A stretch of 64,000 bases of DNA from Chlorobaculum thiosulfatiphilum (GCF_006265165.1 NZ_VDCH01000003.1:98616-162615), one strand, 5' to 3'. Shown: positions 1-9,872, counted from the first letter of the stretch. Numbers and translations: made by a program. The notes: a model not told the origin generated them from the letters alone.

Positions 1-431
1 ATGCTGATGCAGGAGTCCGCGACGTTGAAAATCGGCCAGAGATCGAGCTGAAGCCCGAACAGCGCGCCATGATAGAGATCGAAATAGATGAAGTCCACCA
101 CATGGCCCAGCATGAGGCGGTCGAGCAGATTGCCCACGCCTCCGCCGACAATGAGCGCGAAGGCCGTGATGAAGAGCGGGGAGCGGTTGCCAGATCTCCA
201 GACATACCAGACGACGCCTGCCGAAATGGCGAGGGTCAGGAGCAGCAGTCCTGCCGGCGGGAGGAGCCGGACGCTGAATGCTATGCCGAGGTTTTCGGCG
301 TAGGTCAGCTTGAGCCAGTCAGGAATGATGACAATGCTTTGGTTGCCGTCACGCAGGTAGTGGATGGCGAGGAGCTTGGTCGCCCGGTCGAAGAGGGCTA
401 CCAGCACTGCGATCAGATAAAAGAGAGCCAT
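1..431 (-). CDS. lspA: Lipoprotein signal peptidase II, C-terminus cut by the window edge
   Basis: Reading the minus strand from the ATG at 431 gives an open frame that runs off the window start (about 143 codons). It is an inner-membrane aspartyl protease that removes signal peptides from diacylglyceryl-modified prolipoproteins. Visible family motifs are an N-terminal hydrophobic segment with an Asp (ALFDRATK), the loop YAENLGIAFS, the segment GGGVGNLLDRL carrying one catalytic Asp, and WPIFNVADS carrying the second. The family normally has about 160 residues, so only the last few are missing. The cysteine in NVADSC is unusual but lies outside the catalytic Asp. Downstream on the same strand should lie whatever precedes position 1. 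Confidence 0.9.
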   Translation of the reverse strand, partial: MALFYLIAVLVALFDRATKLLAIHYLRDGNQSIVIIPDWLKLTYAENLGIAFSVRLLPPAGLLLLTLAISAGVVWYVWRSGNRSPLFITAFALIVGGGVGNLLDRLMLGHVVDFIYFDLYHGALFGLQLDLWPIFNVADSCIS

Positions 432-509
432 GAAAGAGTGTCTTTGTCTGAAGAATCAATGAAGTTCAGCGAAATGTAACACCATTCAGGCCGCTTTCAA
501 ATCTCCGCG

Positions 510-1397
510 TCAGGCGTCGCTTTTTTCGATTTCAGCGAGTACGGTTTTTCTGACCAGATCGACGGGCAGCTCCTGGCCAGTCCAGATCGAGAAGGCGCGG
601 GCGGCCTGGGCGATGAGCATCTCGATGCCCGGAATGATCGCCGCGCCTGCCGCGCGTGCTTCGGCGAGCAGTGGCGTTTCGAGCGGGTTATAGACCATGT
701 CGTAAACGATCTGGCCGTCGTGCAAGAGGCCGTGCCCGGTCGGCAGGATGTTGTGGACGTGATCGGCTCTTCCGGCGGTGCCGACCGGCGTGGCGTTGAC
801 GAGCACACGGCAATTGCGGATCAGCTTGCTGCACGAGGGCTGGTCGATTTCTCGGCCCGAACAGATGGTGACGAGGTCGCGGTATGCGTACTCTTCGAGC
901 ATATCCTCGGCCTTCTGCGTGTCCCGCACCACGAGCAGCACCGACGAGGGATTGAAGTGGTGCCTGAAGGCTTCGACGGCAGCCAGCGCGGCCCCGCCGT
1001 TGCCGAAGATGCAGACCGGCCTGTTCCGGATCGACTCCGCCATCGGAAGCAGCGGGGCGGCGAAGCCGTCGATATCGGTGTTGTAGCCAAGGAGGCGGCC
1101 ATTGTCGTTGACGATGGTGTTCACCGCCCCGATGGAGAGCGCTTCAGGCGAGAGTTCGTCAAGGAACGGCACGACGGTTTTCTTGTACGGAATGGTGACG
1201 CTGAATCCCGCGATGCCAAGCGCGCGACTTCCTTTCAGAGCGTCCTCGACAAGCTCCGGCGAAGCGATGTTGAAGATGGTATAGGCGCAGGGCAACCCGA
1301 GCGTCTCGAAGCCGGTATTATGAATCAGGGGTGACCAGGAATAATCGACATGCCTGCCGAGAAGCCCGAAAATTTTTTTGGACTGGGAGTTTGACAC
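510..1397 (-). CDS. aroE: Shikimate dehydrogenase
   Basis: A 295-residue protein that reduces 3-dehydroshikimate to shikimate with NADPH in aromatic amino acid synthesis (cytoplasm). Visible motifs are the substrate-binding SWSPLIHN at residues 20-27, the catalytic Lys in FSVTIPYKK near residue 72, the Asp in GYNTDIDGF near 110, and the nucleotide-binding GNGGAA near 132. Length is typical of AroE (270-290). The TPR gene lies immediately upstream on the same strand with a 21 bp gap, so the two are probably cotranscribed. No oddities seen. Confidence 0.95.
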   Translation of the reverse strand: MSNSQSKKIFGLLGRHVDYSWSPLIHNTGFETLGLPCAYTIFNIASPELVEDALKGSRALGIAGFSVTIPYKKTVVPFLDELSPEALSIGAVNTIVNDNGRLLGYNTDIDGFAAPLLPMAESIRNRPVCIFGNGGAALAAVEAFRHHFNPSSVLLVVRDTQKAEDMLEEYAYRDLVTICSGREIDQPSCSKLIRNCRVLVNATPVGTAGRADHVHNILPTGHGLLHDGQIVYDMVYNPLETPLLAEARAAGAAIIPGIEMLIAQAARAFSIWTGQELPVDLVRKTVLAEIEKSDA

Positions 1398-1418
1398 GAT
1401 GTTCTTTTCGCTGGTGGT

Positions 1419-2816
1419 TCAGGAGATTTCCAGCAGCCTGCGCACGGCATCCTGCTGATACAGTTCAGGGAAGGTGCTCTGGAAAAGCTGCTTTTTGTCG
1501 GGATCGATCTTGAAAGCCTTGCTGAGCGCCTTGAGGGTGCTCTGGTTGTCGCCCATGGCGAAGTAGGTCGCGGCGATCTCGAAGTGCGCCTCCGCCGAGA
1601 GCGGCTGAAGCGAGATCGACTCTTCGAGCGCGCGGATCGATTCATCCATCGAGCCGGCCTCGCGCAGCACCATTGCGTAGTCGAGCCATATCTGCGAGCT
1701 GTCCGGCTCCATGGGGATGATCTTTTCGTAAGTCGCCAGCGACTGGTCGAGCCGTCCGAGGTTGTACTCGATCTCCGCCTTGAGCAGGAGGAACTCGATG
1801 CACTCAGGCATCTCCGCGATGGCGTAGCCGATGGCGTCGAGCGACGCTTCGTACTGTTCGAGCGCCTCGAAGCAGCAGGCAAGCGCGAACCAGGCGTCGG
1901 CAAACTCCGGGTTCAGCTCGATGCAGTGTTCGTAGCAGGCGATCGCCTCGGGGTACTGCTCCAGCTCCTCTTGCGCTATGCCGAGGTTGTAGAGCGCGTT
2001 GATGTCATCCGGCTCGATTTCGAGCGTTTTCGTATAGCTTTCGGCAGCCTCCTCGATTCTTCCCGTGATGGCCAGCACATTGGCCCGGTTGTACCAGGCC
2101 GAGCTGAAATCGTCGGAAATGGCAAGCGCCATGTCGTAGGATTCGAGCGCCTCCGGATAGCGTTTGAGCTTGCTCAGGACAAGCCCCTTGTTGTACCAGG
2201 CATTGATATTGTACGGGTCGAGATCGATGGCTTTGTCGTAGGCGACGAGGCTTTCATCGAGTTTGCCGAGAATGTCCTGGCTGTAGGCCAGTTCGTACCA
2301 CGCCTCTCCGAACTCCTGATCGAGCTGCAATGTCTGCTCGAAATTTTTCTCGGCCTCTTCGAACCGTTCGAGGCGTTGCAGGATGAGGCCCCGGTAGAAC
2401 GAGGTATCCCGCTCCGTCGTGGAATCGGTCACGACGCCGCCGATCTCTTCGAGCGCTTCATCGAGGCGTCCGGTATTGAAGTACGCAAGGGCGAGATTCA
2501 GGGTCATTTCGCTGTCGGCGGGACTGAGCAGAACGGCGCGCTGAAACGCTTCGAGCGCCTCCTCGAAAAGTCCGTTCAGTGTCAAACTGTTGCCGAGGTG
2601 AAACCAGGTTTCCGCGTTATAAGGGGCGAGTTCTTCCAGCCGTCGGGCTGCGACGAGCGATTTCTCGTGAAGTCCCTCCTCGTTTAGCTGGATGATAAGG
2701 TCGAGAAGTTCTTCAGGATCGTGGATAGAATCGGGGTCAACGGTCCCTTCCGGTTTGTTCAGAAAGAATCCGGCTGAATGGTTCAGGTCGTCATCGAAAA
2801 AATCAAGCAAACTCAT
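1419..2816 (-). CDS. TPR-repeat protein
   Basis: A soluble protein of about 465 residues made almost entirely of tetratricopeptide repeats. At least ten 34-residue units with the W/A-Y/G-A-P pattern are visible, for example [18 protein letters not shown] and [18 protein letters not shown]. The start at 2816 is chosen over 2834 because AGGAG lies 5 bases upstream of that ATG. The N-terminus is acidic (SLLDFFDDD). No signal peptide or membrane segment is visible, so it is probably a cytoplasmic scaffold. The partner is unknown. It sits between uvrC and aroE on the same strand. Confidence 0.85.
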   Translation of the reverse strand: MSLLDFFDDDLNHSAGFFLNKPEGTVDPDSIHDPEELLDLIIQLNEEGLHEKSLVAARRLEELAPYNAETWFHLGNSLTLNGLFEEALEAFQRAVLLSPADSEMTLNLALAYFNTGRLDEALEEIGGVVTDSTTERDTSFYRGLILQRLERFEEAEKNFEQTLQLDQEFGEAWYELAYSQDILGKLDESLVAYDKAIDLDPYNINAWYNKGLVLSKLKRYPEALESYDMALAISDDFSSAWYNRANVLAITGRIEEAAESYTKTLEIEPDDINALYNLGIAQEELEQYPEAIACYEHCIELNPEFADAWFALACCFEALEQYEASLDAIGYAIAEMPECIEFLLLKAEIEYNLGRLDQSLATYEKIIPMEPDSSQIWLDYAMVLREAGSMDESIRALEESISLQPLSAEAHFEIAATYFAMGDNQSTLKALSKAFKIDPDKKQLFQSTFPELYQQDAVRRLLEIS

Positions 2817-2906
2817 ACACTCCTGTTCGTGCAAATTTCACGATCATAAGAACATCGTCAATATAGCAGAATTTTCTCAAAAAAAGCGCCCCGCCCGGCC
2901 ATTCTT

Positions 2907-4781
2907 TCAGGCTTGGGGAGCGCCGCCTCCGTTGAAATAGCAGTAAATGCTTTCGGCGGTTTTTGTTCCGGCGACGGCGGAGAGTTCTTCGAGAGAGGCT
3001 TTCGAGATGCTTTCCACCGAGCCGAAGTGCTTCAGCAGCTTTTCGGCGCTCTTTTGGCCCACGCCCCTGATTTCGGTCAATTCCGTGCGGATCGTCCGGT
3101 CGCTGCGGAGCTTGCGGTGGTAGGTGATGGCGAAGCGGTGCGCTTCGTCACGCAATTGTTGCAAAAGCTTGAGCGCTGGCGATGTTTTGGGCAGATTGTA
3201 CGGGTCGCGCTCATTCGGCACGAAAATCTCTTCGAGCCGCTTGGCCAGGCCCGCCACCGGCAGGTCGAGGCCAAGCTCCCGGAGGGCTTGCCAGGCGACG
3301 TTCACCTGCCCCTTGCCGCCGTCGATGAGCACCAGATCGGGCAGCGGCAGTTCGCCCATGAGCGATCCGCCGTAGCGCCGGGTGAGCGCTTCGCGCATGG
3401 CGGCGTAATCGTCCGACCCCTCGAAGCTTTTCAGTTTGAACTTGCGGTAGTCCGACTTTTTCGGCTTGCCAGAGACGAAGGTGACCATCGAACTGACGTA
3501 ATCGGTACCCTGGAAATGCGAGTTGTCGAAGCATTCGATCCGCTCGGGGAGCTTTTCCAGATGCAGCACCTGCTGGAGCGATTCGAGCGCGGGCGACTTT
3601 CGCGCGACTTCGCCCCTCAGCTTTTTCTGCGCCATGAACTCGTGCAGGTGGTGCTCGGCGTTTTCGAGGCACATGGCGATGAGATGCGCCTTTTCGCCGA
3701 TGCGCGGCACCGTGAAGCGCACCTGCCGCCGCTCGCTCTGCCGCGACGAGAGCAGTTGCCGGAGCGTCTCGATCTCCTCCTCCGGCAGCTCCGCCTGGAG
3801 CATGATCTCCTGCGGAATCAGGTCGGGGGTTTCGAGGTAGTAGTGCTCCATGAAGGAGGCGAGCAAGTTCGGCAGGGGAGTGCTGCCGGTGTTGGTCAGG
3901 TACGTATGGCGCGAGCCGATCAGCTTGCCCTCGCGGATGCGGAACACCACGCCGCACGCATCATCGTCGCCCGCCGCCACCGCGAAGACATCGCGGTCGA
4001 TCGCTTCGGTGCTCACGATCTTCTGCCGCTCGGCGTAGCGCTTCAGCCCCTCGATCTGCGCCTTCAGGGCGGCGGCCTCCTCGAACTTCAGCTCTGTCGC
4101 CTTCTGTTGCATTCGGGCGTTGAGGTCGCGAACGAGCGCCGAGGTCTTGCCCTTGAGCAGCGTGACGATTTCGCGGATCATCGCCTGGTACTCCTCCTCC
4201 GGCTGCAACCCTTCGCATGGCCCTTTGCACTTGTGAATGTGGTAGTCGAGGCAGACCCGGTGCTTTTTCGCCGCCACTGCCTCTTCGGTGAGCTTGTACT
4301 TGCAGCTCCGGACGGGAAAGATCGAGCCGATCAGGTCGAGGATGAGCCGGAGCTGGGAGGCTTCGGTGTAGGGGCCGAAGTAGAGCGAGCCGTCGCGCCG
4401 CACCTGACGGGTGAGGAAGATGCGCGGAAAGCGCTCCGCGGTGATCACCAGCCAGGGGTAGCTCTTGTCATCCTTGAGGCTGACGTTGTAGCGCGGCTTC
4501 AGCTCCTTGATGAGATTGTTTTCGAGGATCAGCGCTTCGACCTCCGAGGTGGTGATGATGACGTCGAGCGCGGCGATGTGGCTTACGAGCACGGCGGTTT
4601 TGCCCGACTGCCTCGACTGGCTGTTGAAGTAGGAGCGCACCCTGTTGCGCAGATTCCGCGCTTTGCCGACGTAGATCACCGTGCCCGCATCGTTGCTGAA
4701 GCGGTACACGCCGGGCGAGGTCGGCAGCGTGGCGAGTGTTTCGGCAAGAGCGGCGTTGGCTGGCAGTTGCTTGGCGTTCAT
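2907..4781 (-). CDS. uvrC: Excinuclease ABC subunit C
   Basis: A 624-residue nucleotide excision repair nuclease that makes the dual incisions around a UvrB-bound lesion. The N-terminal GIY-YIG domain (PGVYRFSN...VIYVGKARNLRNR, residues about 24-50) makes the 3' cut. A UVR motif for UvrB contact lies near residues 205-235, the RNase H-like C-terminal nuclease contains ECFDNSHFQGT, and the terminal helix-hairpin-helix region contains IRGVGQKSAEKLLKHFGS. Length matches the family (600-620). A long frame on the opposite strand across this gene is only a codon-bias shadow. Confidence 0.96.
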   Translation of the reverse strand: MNAKQLPANAALAETLATLPTSPGVYRFSNDAGTVIYVGKARNLRNRVRSYFNSQSRQSGKTAVLVSHIAALDVIITTSEVEALILENNLIKELKPRYNVSLKDDKSYPWLVITAERFPRIFLTRQVRRDGSLYFGPYTEASQLRLILDLIGSIFPVRSCKYKLTEEAVAAKKHRVCLDYHIHKCKGPCEGLQPEEEYQAMIREIVTLLKGKTSALVRDLNARMQQKATELKFEEAAALKAQIEGLKRYAERQKIVSTEAIDRDVFAVAAGDDDACGVVFRIREGKLIGSRHTYLTNTGSTPLPNLLASFMEHYYLETPDLIPQEIMLQAELPEEEIETLRQLLSSRQSERRQVRFTVPRIGEKAHLIAMCLENAEHHLHEFMAQKKLRGEVARKSPALESLQQVLHLEKLPERIECFDNSHFQGTDYVSSMVTFVSGKPKKSDYRKFKLKSFEGSDDYAAMREALTRRYGGSLMGELPLPDLVLIDGGKGQVNVAWQALRELGLDLPVAGLAKRLEEIFVPNERDPYNLPKTSPALKLLQQLRDEAHRFAITYHRKLRSDRTIRTELTEIRGVGQKSAEKLLKHFGSVESISKASLEELSAVAGTKTAESIYCYFNGGGAPQA

Positions 4782-4796
4782 GGGAGTGTTTCGATA

Positions 4797-4880
4797 AAGG
4801 ACAGCAGGGACTCAAAAGACACCAAAGACAAATAAAACATTTCTGTCCTTATTGTCCCTGCTGTCCTTTGAGTCCTTTTT
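4797..4880. repeat. Inverted array of degenerate 9-bp repeats (GGAC ... GTCC)
   Basis: The left half carries GGAC/GGGAC/AGAC at 9-base spacing and the right half carries TGTCC or AGTCC at the same 9-base period, so the two halves form a long imperfect hairpin. Related arrays with the same period and core recur at 15675, 21192, 27190, 28895, 44287 and 45178. It lies in the gap upstream of uvrC. Function is unknown. Confidence 0.7.
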
Positions 4881-4889
4881 CTCCAAACA

Positions 4890-4923
4890 CAAAGAGGCGC
4901 CATCTTGCGAGGCGCCTCTTTTG
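4890..4923. terminator. Rho-independent terminator (likely bidirectional)
   Basis: Stem AGAGGCGC / GGCGCCTCT with an 8-10 base loop and A- and T-runs on both sides. It lies just downstream of the minus-strand gene ending at 4946 and would end that transcript. Confidence 0.75.
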
Positions 4924-4945
4924 CGGTGAACTGTCCGGTTACCGA

Positions 4946-5170
4946 TCAGTCTACGGAGTCATATTCACCTTTGAGGGCGAATACGCCGAAGGTGATCAGA
5001 CTGAACGAAATGATCGGCATGAGCACGACGATCACGATGGACCAGAATATCCAGTTCTCTTCGCTGGGCTTTTTGGCGATCTCCGCCATGGCGCGCATGA
5101 TGGCCAGCGGAATGATACCGACGCCAAGGGCCGCCCACACGATTCCCAATATTTTTTGAATTGCTGACAT
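4946..5170 (-). CDS. Small two-helix membrane protein next to an MFS transporter
   Basis: A 74-residue protein with two predicted membrane helices (residues about 8-27 and 43-66), a charged loop (KKPSEEN) and a C-terminal tail ALKGEYD. It lies 27 bp downstream of the MFS transporter stop on the same strand and is followed by a terminator, so the two are cotranscribed. From memory it resembles the small accessory proteins (DUF6814-like, 'MFS transporter small subunit') encoded beside MFS carriers; this was not checked by search. A transporter partner role is inferred from position and size. Confidence 0.75.
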   Translation of the reverse strand: MSAIQKILGIVWAALGVGIIPLAIMRAMAEIAKKPSEENWIFWSIVIVVLMPIISFSLITFGVFALKGEYDSVD

Positions 5171-5197
5171 TGTGTTCTGATTTAGATAGTTACCTGT

Positions 5198-6823
5198 TTA
5201 TTCGCCATCGATCACGGTAGGTTTGTTCTTAATGTACACGGTACCGATGATGAAGCAGACTCCAGCGATCAGGATCGGATACATGAGACCTGCGAGCGGA
5301 TCGGCCTGACCGGCAACTGCGGAAGCATGTCCCGTAACACCATTGATCAGGTTGGAGAGCGGGTTTGAGTAGCCAGGCTCTTTGGATGCCTCGACAAGCC
5401 TTGTCGCGATGAGCGGCACCAGACCACCGAAGACACCGTTACCGATGTGGTAAGGCAGTGACATCGAGGTGTAGCGGATTCTGGTCGGGAACAGCTCGAC
5501 GAGGAACGCGGCGATCGGGCCGTACACCATCGTCACAAAGAGCACCTGGATAAAGACGAAACCGATCATGCGGATAAACTGATCCTGCGGAAGGACAACC
5601 TCTTTCTTGGTATCCGGTTTCAGCTTGTCCTTCGGCAAGGCGGCTTTGGCGGCTGCGTCAACCGGGAACATCTCTTTCTTGGTCTCTTTGTAGGTCGTGC
5701 CATCTTCGAAGACCTTCTTGGTGATGGTGGTCTTCAGCGAATCGGCGCCGTTGACCGTGGCCTTGTGTTCGACGACCGTTTTTTCCTTGATTTCAACCTT
5801 GTTCTTGAGGTTGGCGGTGTCATACATCGCATTGTAGATCGGGCCATAGGAGAGGACGGCGATGAGCATACCGAGCATCATGATCCATTTGCGGCCGATC
5901 TTGTCGGAGAGCGCACCGAAGACCACGAAGAACGGAGTGCCGATAACGAGCGCGATGGAGATGATGATGTTGCTCTGCACGAACTCGATGTTACAGGCGT
6001 TCTGCAGGAAGGAGAGCGCATAGAACTGGCCGGTGTACCACACGACGCCCTGACCGGCGGTCGCGCCGAGAAGGGCCAGAAGCACCATCTTCAGGTTGTC
6101 TTTCTGCTTGAAGCTCTCTGCGAGCGGATTGGTGGACGTCTTGCCCTCTTTTTTGAGCTTCGAGAACATCGGAGATTCCGACATCTTCATGCGGATAAAG
6201 ACCGAAACGCCGACCAGGAAGATCGAGAGCAGGAACGGCACGCGCCAGCCCCAGTCGTTGAAGACTTCGAGACCGAGCGTCTGACGGACGATCAGGATCA
6301 CGCCGAGCGAGATGAACAGACCGAAGGTCGCGGTGGTCTGGATGAAGCTCGTCCAGTAGCCGCGCTGGTTGTCGGGCGAGTGTTCCGCGACATAGGTGGC
6401 CGCACCGCCATATTCGCCGCCGAGCGCGAGACCTTGCAGCAGTCGCAGAAGGAAGACAATCGCCGGAGCCACGAAGCCGATCTGCGCGTAGCCGGGAACG
6501 AGACCGATCACGAAGGTTGAGCCGCCCATGATGACGAGCGTCACGAGGAAGGTGTACTTGCGCCCGATGAGGTCGCCAAGGCGGCCAAAGAAGAGCGCGC
6601 CGAAAGGACGGACGACGAAACCAGCGGCGAAAGTGGCCAGCGTGGCCAGCAATGCGGCGGTCGGGTTGTCTTTCGGGAAGAACTGTTCGGAAATGATCTT
6701 CGCGAGCGAACCGAAGATGTAGAAGTCATACCACTCGATGAGGGTGCCGACAGAAGAGGCCGCAATGACCTTCCGCGTGCTCGATACCTCTTCGGAGTGG
6801 GAGGCAGAATAGTTTTGTGCCAT
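5198..6823 (-). CDS. MFS transporter of the metabolite:H+ symporter (MHS) type with a soluble insert
   Basis: A 541-residue inner-membrane carrier. The start at 6823 is chosen because AGGAG lies about 8 bases upstream. MHS/ProP-type motifs visible are EWYDFYIFGSLA near the N-terminus, the loop 2-3 motif GRLGDLIGRKYTF, GLALGGEYGGAATYVAEH, and GALSDKIGRKW in the second half. Substrates of this family are organic acids, proline or betaine, and the substrate here cannot be told. Oddity: a charged Lys/Glu-rich segment (residues about 338-411, starting KNKVEIKEK) sits in the second half between membrane helices, which makes the protein about 100 residues longer than usual. The neighbours are a small membrane protein and a universal stress protein. 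Confidence 0.88.
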   Translation of the reverse strand: MAQNYSASHSEEVSSTRKVIAASSVGTLIEWYDFYIFGSLAKIISEQFFPKDNPTAALLATLATFAAGFVVRPFGALFFGRLGDLIGRKYTFLVTLVIMGGSTFVIGLVPGYAQIGFVAPAIVFLLRLLQGLALGGEYGGAATYVAEHSPDNQRGYWTSFIQTTATFGLFISLGVILIVRQTLGLEVFNDWGWRVPFLLSIFLVGVSVFIRMKMSESPMFSKLKKEGKTSTNPLAESFKQKDNLKMVLLALLGATAGQGVVWYTGQFYALSFLQNACNIEFVQSNIIISIALVIGTPFFVVFGALSDKIGRKWIMMLGMLIAVLSYGPIYNAMYDTANLKNKVEIKEKTVVEHKATVNGADSLKTTITKKVFEDGTTYKETKKEMFPVDAAAKAALPKDKLKPDTKKEVVLPQDQFIRMIGFVFIQVLFVTMVYGPIAAFLVELFPTRIRYTSMSLPYHIGNGVFGGLVPLIATRLVEASKEPGYSNPLSNLINGVTGHASAVAGQADPLAGLMYPILIAGVCFIIGTVYIKNKPTVIDGE

Positions 6824-6898
6824 ACAAATGCTCCTGGGTTGATGAAAAAAAGACAAAAAAAACAGTAAAATGTTCGGTCAACGGTTGCCGTTAACGGA

Positions 6899-7336
6899 TC
6901 AGTCGATGAACTCGTGTTCGTTCTCCTTGACTACGAGCACAGGGCAAGGAGCGCGCCTGACGATGTGTTCGGCCACGCTTCCGAGAATCATGCGTTTCAG
7001 CCCCTTGCGCCCGTGCGAACCCATGATGATGATGTCTGCCTCCTGGCGCTTGGCGTAGTCGAGGATGCACTCTTCAGGGAAGCCTTCATAAATGGCGAAG
7101 TCGGCTACGACGCCCGCCATCTGCTCTTCTTCGATGAGCGAGGCAAGCTTTTGCTCCTCATCGGAACTCTCTTTTTCGAGGCCGTGTGAGTAATTCATTG
7201 TTGGATCGTTTTCCACGACGCCGACCAGGAAGACTTTGGCATCCGACAGCCTTGCAAACTCGTTTGCGTATTGCATTGCCTTGCGGGAGAGGCCAGAAAA
7301 GTCAACCGGGCAGATGATTTTTTTGATGGTAATCAT
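6899..7336 (-). CDS. Universal stress protein (UspA family)
   Basis: A 145-residue single-domain UspA-fold protein. The ATP-binding signature is visible as GSHGRKGLKRMILGSVAEH with PCPVLVVK after it (residues about 106-137), and the first strand is KKIICPVDFS. It probably acts as a cytoplasmic stress or nucleotide sensor. It lies upstream of the MFS gene on the same strand with a 75 bp gap, so the two may be coregulated. Confidence 0.92.
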   Translation of the reverse strand: MITIKKIICPVDFSGLSRKAMQYANEFARLSDAKVFLVGVVENDPTMNYSHGLEKESSDEEQKLASLIEEEQMAGVVADFAIYEGFPEECILDYAKRQEADIIIMGSHGRKGLKRMILGSVAEHIVRRAPCPVLVVKENEHEFID

Positions 7337-7718
7337 AGCCAGTCAGATTGTTTTGGTTGATTGAACGACGGAAAAATGCGCCGGATACCATGTAAAAACC
7401 CCATTGCCCTGCCTGAAGCGCAGGTGGAAATCCCATCAAGGGACACCGCTGTCCGGAAACAGGGTATTAAACGGTATTGGCGTGGTAAACTCTCGCCGGA
7501 ATGATTGAAATGGCGAAAAGAACAGGATTCTTGTAGAGATGACGATGATTCTTATGTACGAGAAACCGAGTATCCGGCCTTAATGTAATCACCGTATCGG
7601 ATGAACAAGCAGCGCATATTATGCGATGCCTCTAAGTGAATAATATAACTATATAACCTGTTTTGAGCAAGTATACAATTGTTTATTTGCGTCATTCCGG
7701 ATGGATGAGGATGAGAAA
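7337..7718. other. Intergenic region without a convincing gene
   Basis: A stretch of 382 bp between the porin terminator and the universal stress protein start. It should hold the promoter of the stress protein. A small hairpin (GGACA-CCGC-TGTCC) occurs near 7440. The short frames here have no recognisable product and no ribosome binding site. Confidence 0.5.
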
Positions 7719-7750
7719 TAAAAAAGCCGCAGTTGCCTGCGGCTTTTTTT
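7719..7750. terminator. Rho-independent terminator of the porin gene
   Basis: GC-rich stem AAGCCGCAG / CTGCGGCTT (with TTGC in the loop) flanked by A5 and T7, 18 bp beyond the porin stop codon on the minus strand. Symmetric, so it can work in both directions. Confidence 0.85.
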
Positions 7751-7768
7751 GAGTCCTGCGGAACAACC

Positions 7769-8893
7769 TTAGAAGGTGACGGTCGCAACAAGCTCGGTGC
7801 GGAGCCTGCTGTAATCTACGTCAGCGCTATTTCCGTCGTTGTCCTCGTATCCAGCAGCCCAGTAGCGGACGGTCGGGGTGAGGCTGAACGATCCAGCGGC
7901 TGATTCGTACACGTTGAACTTGTACTGCGCCCAGACGAACAGGTTGTCGTAGTCGTCATCTTTGCCATCGGTCTTGTCGCTGGTCTGGTTGTAGTCAACC
8001 CATGCAAGGAAGTTGCCTACTTCGCCCTTGAGCCTCAGGAGGTAACCGCTGTAATCGACCTCTTCACCTGCGTCAGAGGTATCGTCACAGGCAGTGTAGA
8101 GTGCGCTCATGCCGATCTTGGCGTCGCCGGCAGGAACGGTCATGTTGAGACCGAAGGTATTCGGGGTGATACCTTGATAAACAAGTCCGTCAAGGTTGGT
8201 GAGGCTGATGATCGCCTGCGGTTCGACGGTCACTTCGCCGAGTTTGTCCTTGTAAGAGAGGTGCAGCGCATAGCCATCGTTGAAGATGCCATTACCTTCT
8301 CCTGCATGATCACCTCTCATGTTGTTGTCAAAAACAACGAGGGTGGCGTTGGCTTCACCCGAACCGAGCTTGCCACCATAGTTGAGGCCATAGACGCGGT
8401 CCATGTTGTAGGTTGCCACAGCGGTGTCAGCAAGACCAACTGGGCTGCCTGAGCCAATACCATAAACGATCGGGTAGAGCGTCAGATCGAAGATCGGGTT
8501 GTTGACCGAGTTGAGCGGCAGGCGGCCAACCATCCAGTGGCAGTTTTCCTGCATGCGTCCGAAATAGAGCTGAGAAATGTCGAGTTCAGCATCTTCTCCG
8601 CCAGTAACGGTGTTCCAGCCATCAGCGCTGAGACCAAGATTATTTGTGGTATCGGTCGTCAGTAATGCTTTCACGAAGTAACCATTGCCAAGGTCGGCTG
8701 CCGCTTTCAGGCGCAGGCGATAGGCGAAGTTGAGATCGTCAGTATTCGTTGTTGCGTTGTCATTGACTTCAGTGTCTTCGAACTGGCCTCTGAGGCGCAT
8801 GGAGGCGTCTCCGCTGAGCTTCAGTTCAGCCGAAGCGGGGGATGCGTATGCAAGTACTGCGAACATCGCAGCAAGAGATAGCATTTTTTTCAT
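7769..8893 (-). CDS. Outer-membrane porin-like beta-barrel protein
   Basis: A 374-residue exported protein. The start at 8893 is chosen because GGAG lies upstream and a classical signal peptide follows immediately (KKMLSLAAMFAVLAYASPASA, cut after ASA). The mature part is acidic, rich in Asn, Gly and aromatic residues and alternates polar and hydrophobic residues. It ends ELVATVTF with a terminal Phe, as outer-membrane barrels do. Probably a general porin of the green sulfur bacterial outer membrane; the substrate is unknown. It is monocistronic, with its own terminator. Confidence 0.82.
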   Translation of the reverse strand: MKKMLSLAAMFAVLAYASPASAELKLSGDASMRLRGQFEDTEVNDNATTNTDDLNFAYRLRLKAAADLGNGYFVKALLTTDTTNNLGLSADGWNTVTGGEDAELDISQLYFGRMQENCHWMVGRLPLNSVNNPIFDLTLYPIVYGIGSGSPVGLADTAVATYNMDRVYGLNYGGKLGSGEANATLVVFDNNMRGDHAGEGNGIFNDGYALHLSYKDKLGEVTVEPQAIISLTNLDGLVYQGITPNTFGLNMTVPAGDAKIGMSALYTACDDTSDAGEEVDYSGYLLRLKGEVGNFLAWVDYNQTSDKTDGKDDDYDNLFVWAQYKFNVYESAAGSFSLTPTVRYWAAGYEDNDGNSADVDYSRLRTELVATVTF

Positions 8894-9337
8894 TGTGTGT
8901 TCTCCGTTAGGTTGTGTGATGCGTATTGTCAAGACAAAAACTCGACCGCCGATGGCGGCCAGTTGCCACGTTCACGAAATGGCAACATAAATATACAAAA
9001 GAACAGGTGTGGTTATGGTTAGAGCTAAATTAAGTAAATAGTATTGATTAGTCCAAAAAAAAGATGCGTTGCTTGGCTCTCGGCACATTTTGGTTATATG
9101 GTTAAGCAGTTTGCAACGTCTTGTCATTCAATGCGTTGTCTCGATGTTTACGGCGTTTAACAATCGTGAAAAAATCTCTGCCGGAATGATTGTAACCTGT
9201 TGAAGTAAATGGAGTAAATCTGTCGAAGAGTCTGCCGGTCAATAAAAATGAGCGCCTGCCGCGTGAGGTTCGGCTCTGACGAACTATCTTGTTCGCTTCC
9301 CGATCGATCTCTTGCCCACTGTAACTGCCGAGTATTT
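8894..9337. other. Intergenic region between divergent porin and NUDIX genes
   Basis: A stretch of 444 bp, A+T-richer than the flanking genes. It should contain the porin promoter and leader. No RNA gene or repeat recognised. An in-frame extension of the NUDIX frame back to 9248 is possible but lacks a ribosome binding site. Confidence 0.5.
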
Positions 9338-9859
9338 ATGAGCTATCCTTCAAGAAAACCGGTCAATTTGAGAGTCAGCGCCCTGTGCGTCCGGGACGGC
9401 CACGCGCTGTTCGTCGAGCACCGGAGCTTCGCGCCGGACGATCCGGCCATGCCCGAAAGCTACTGGATTCTGCCGGGCGGGGTTGTCGAACGGGGTGAAA
9501 CACTCCAGGAGGCGCTCAGGCGCGAGGTGATGGAGGAGACCGGACTTGAGTGCGCGGTTGGCGGGATGGTGTTCGTCAAGGAGCTGCTCTGGCCCCATCC
9601 GGGCTTGCCGGGGCAGGGGGAGCGGCACCACTCGGTTTCGCTCGGATTTCATTGCGAAGTGACCGGCGGCCAGCTCGTCACGGGCCGCGACCCGGAGCTT
9701 CCCGACGACCGGCAGATGATCCTCGAAACCCGCTGGCTGCCGCTCGACGGGCTGGCCGGTTTCCGCCTCTATCCGCCATTCCTCTACGAATTTATCGACT
9801 CGGGGCTCCGCCGTGGCTTCGACACCCTCTGCCCGGAGTTTTTCGACTCGACGCTGTGA
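9338..9859 (+). CDS. NUDIX hydrolase
   Basis: A 173-residue protein with a complete NUDIX box (GX5EX7REVXEETGL) at residues about 48-70 of the form starting at the ATG at 9338. That start is preferred over 9248 because the domain begins right after it (RVSALCVRDGHALFVEH). It hydrolyses a nucleoside diphosphate linked to another moiety (X); the substrate cannot be told. It stands alone, divergent from the porin gene. The C-terminal part is a typical alpha/beta extension. Confidence 0.88.
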   Translation: MSYPSRKPVNLRVSALCVRDGHALFVEHRSFAPDDPAMPESYWILPGGVVERGETLQEALRREVMEETGLECAVGGMVFVKELLWPHPGLPGQGERHHSVSLGFHCEVTGGQLVTGRDPELPDDRQMILETRWLPLDGLAGFRLYPPFLYEFIDSGLRRGFDTLCPEFFDSTL

Positions 9860-9872
9860 GGCGAGATGAAGA

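Noticed and set aside
2913..4835. A 640-codon plus-strand frame
   Set aside because: It is exactly opposite uvrC and has no recognisable domain; a codon-bias shadow.
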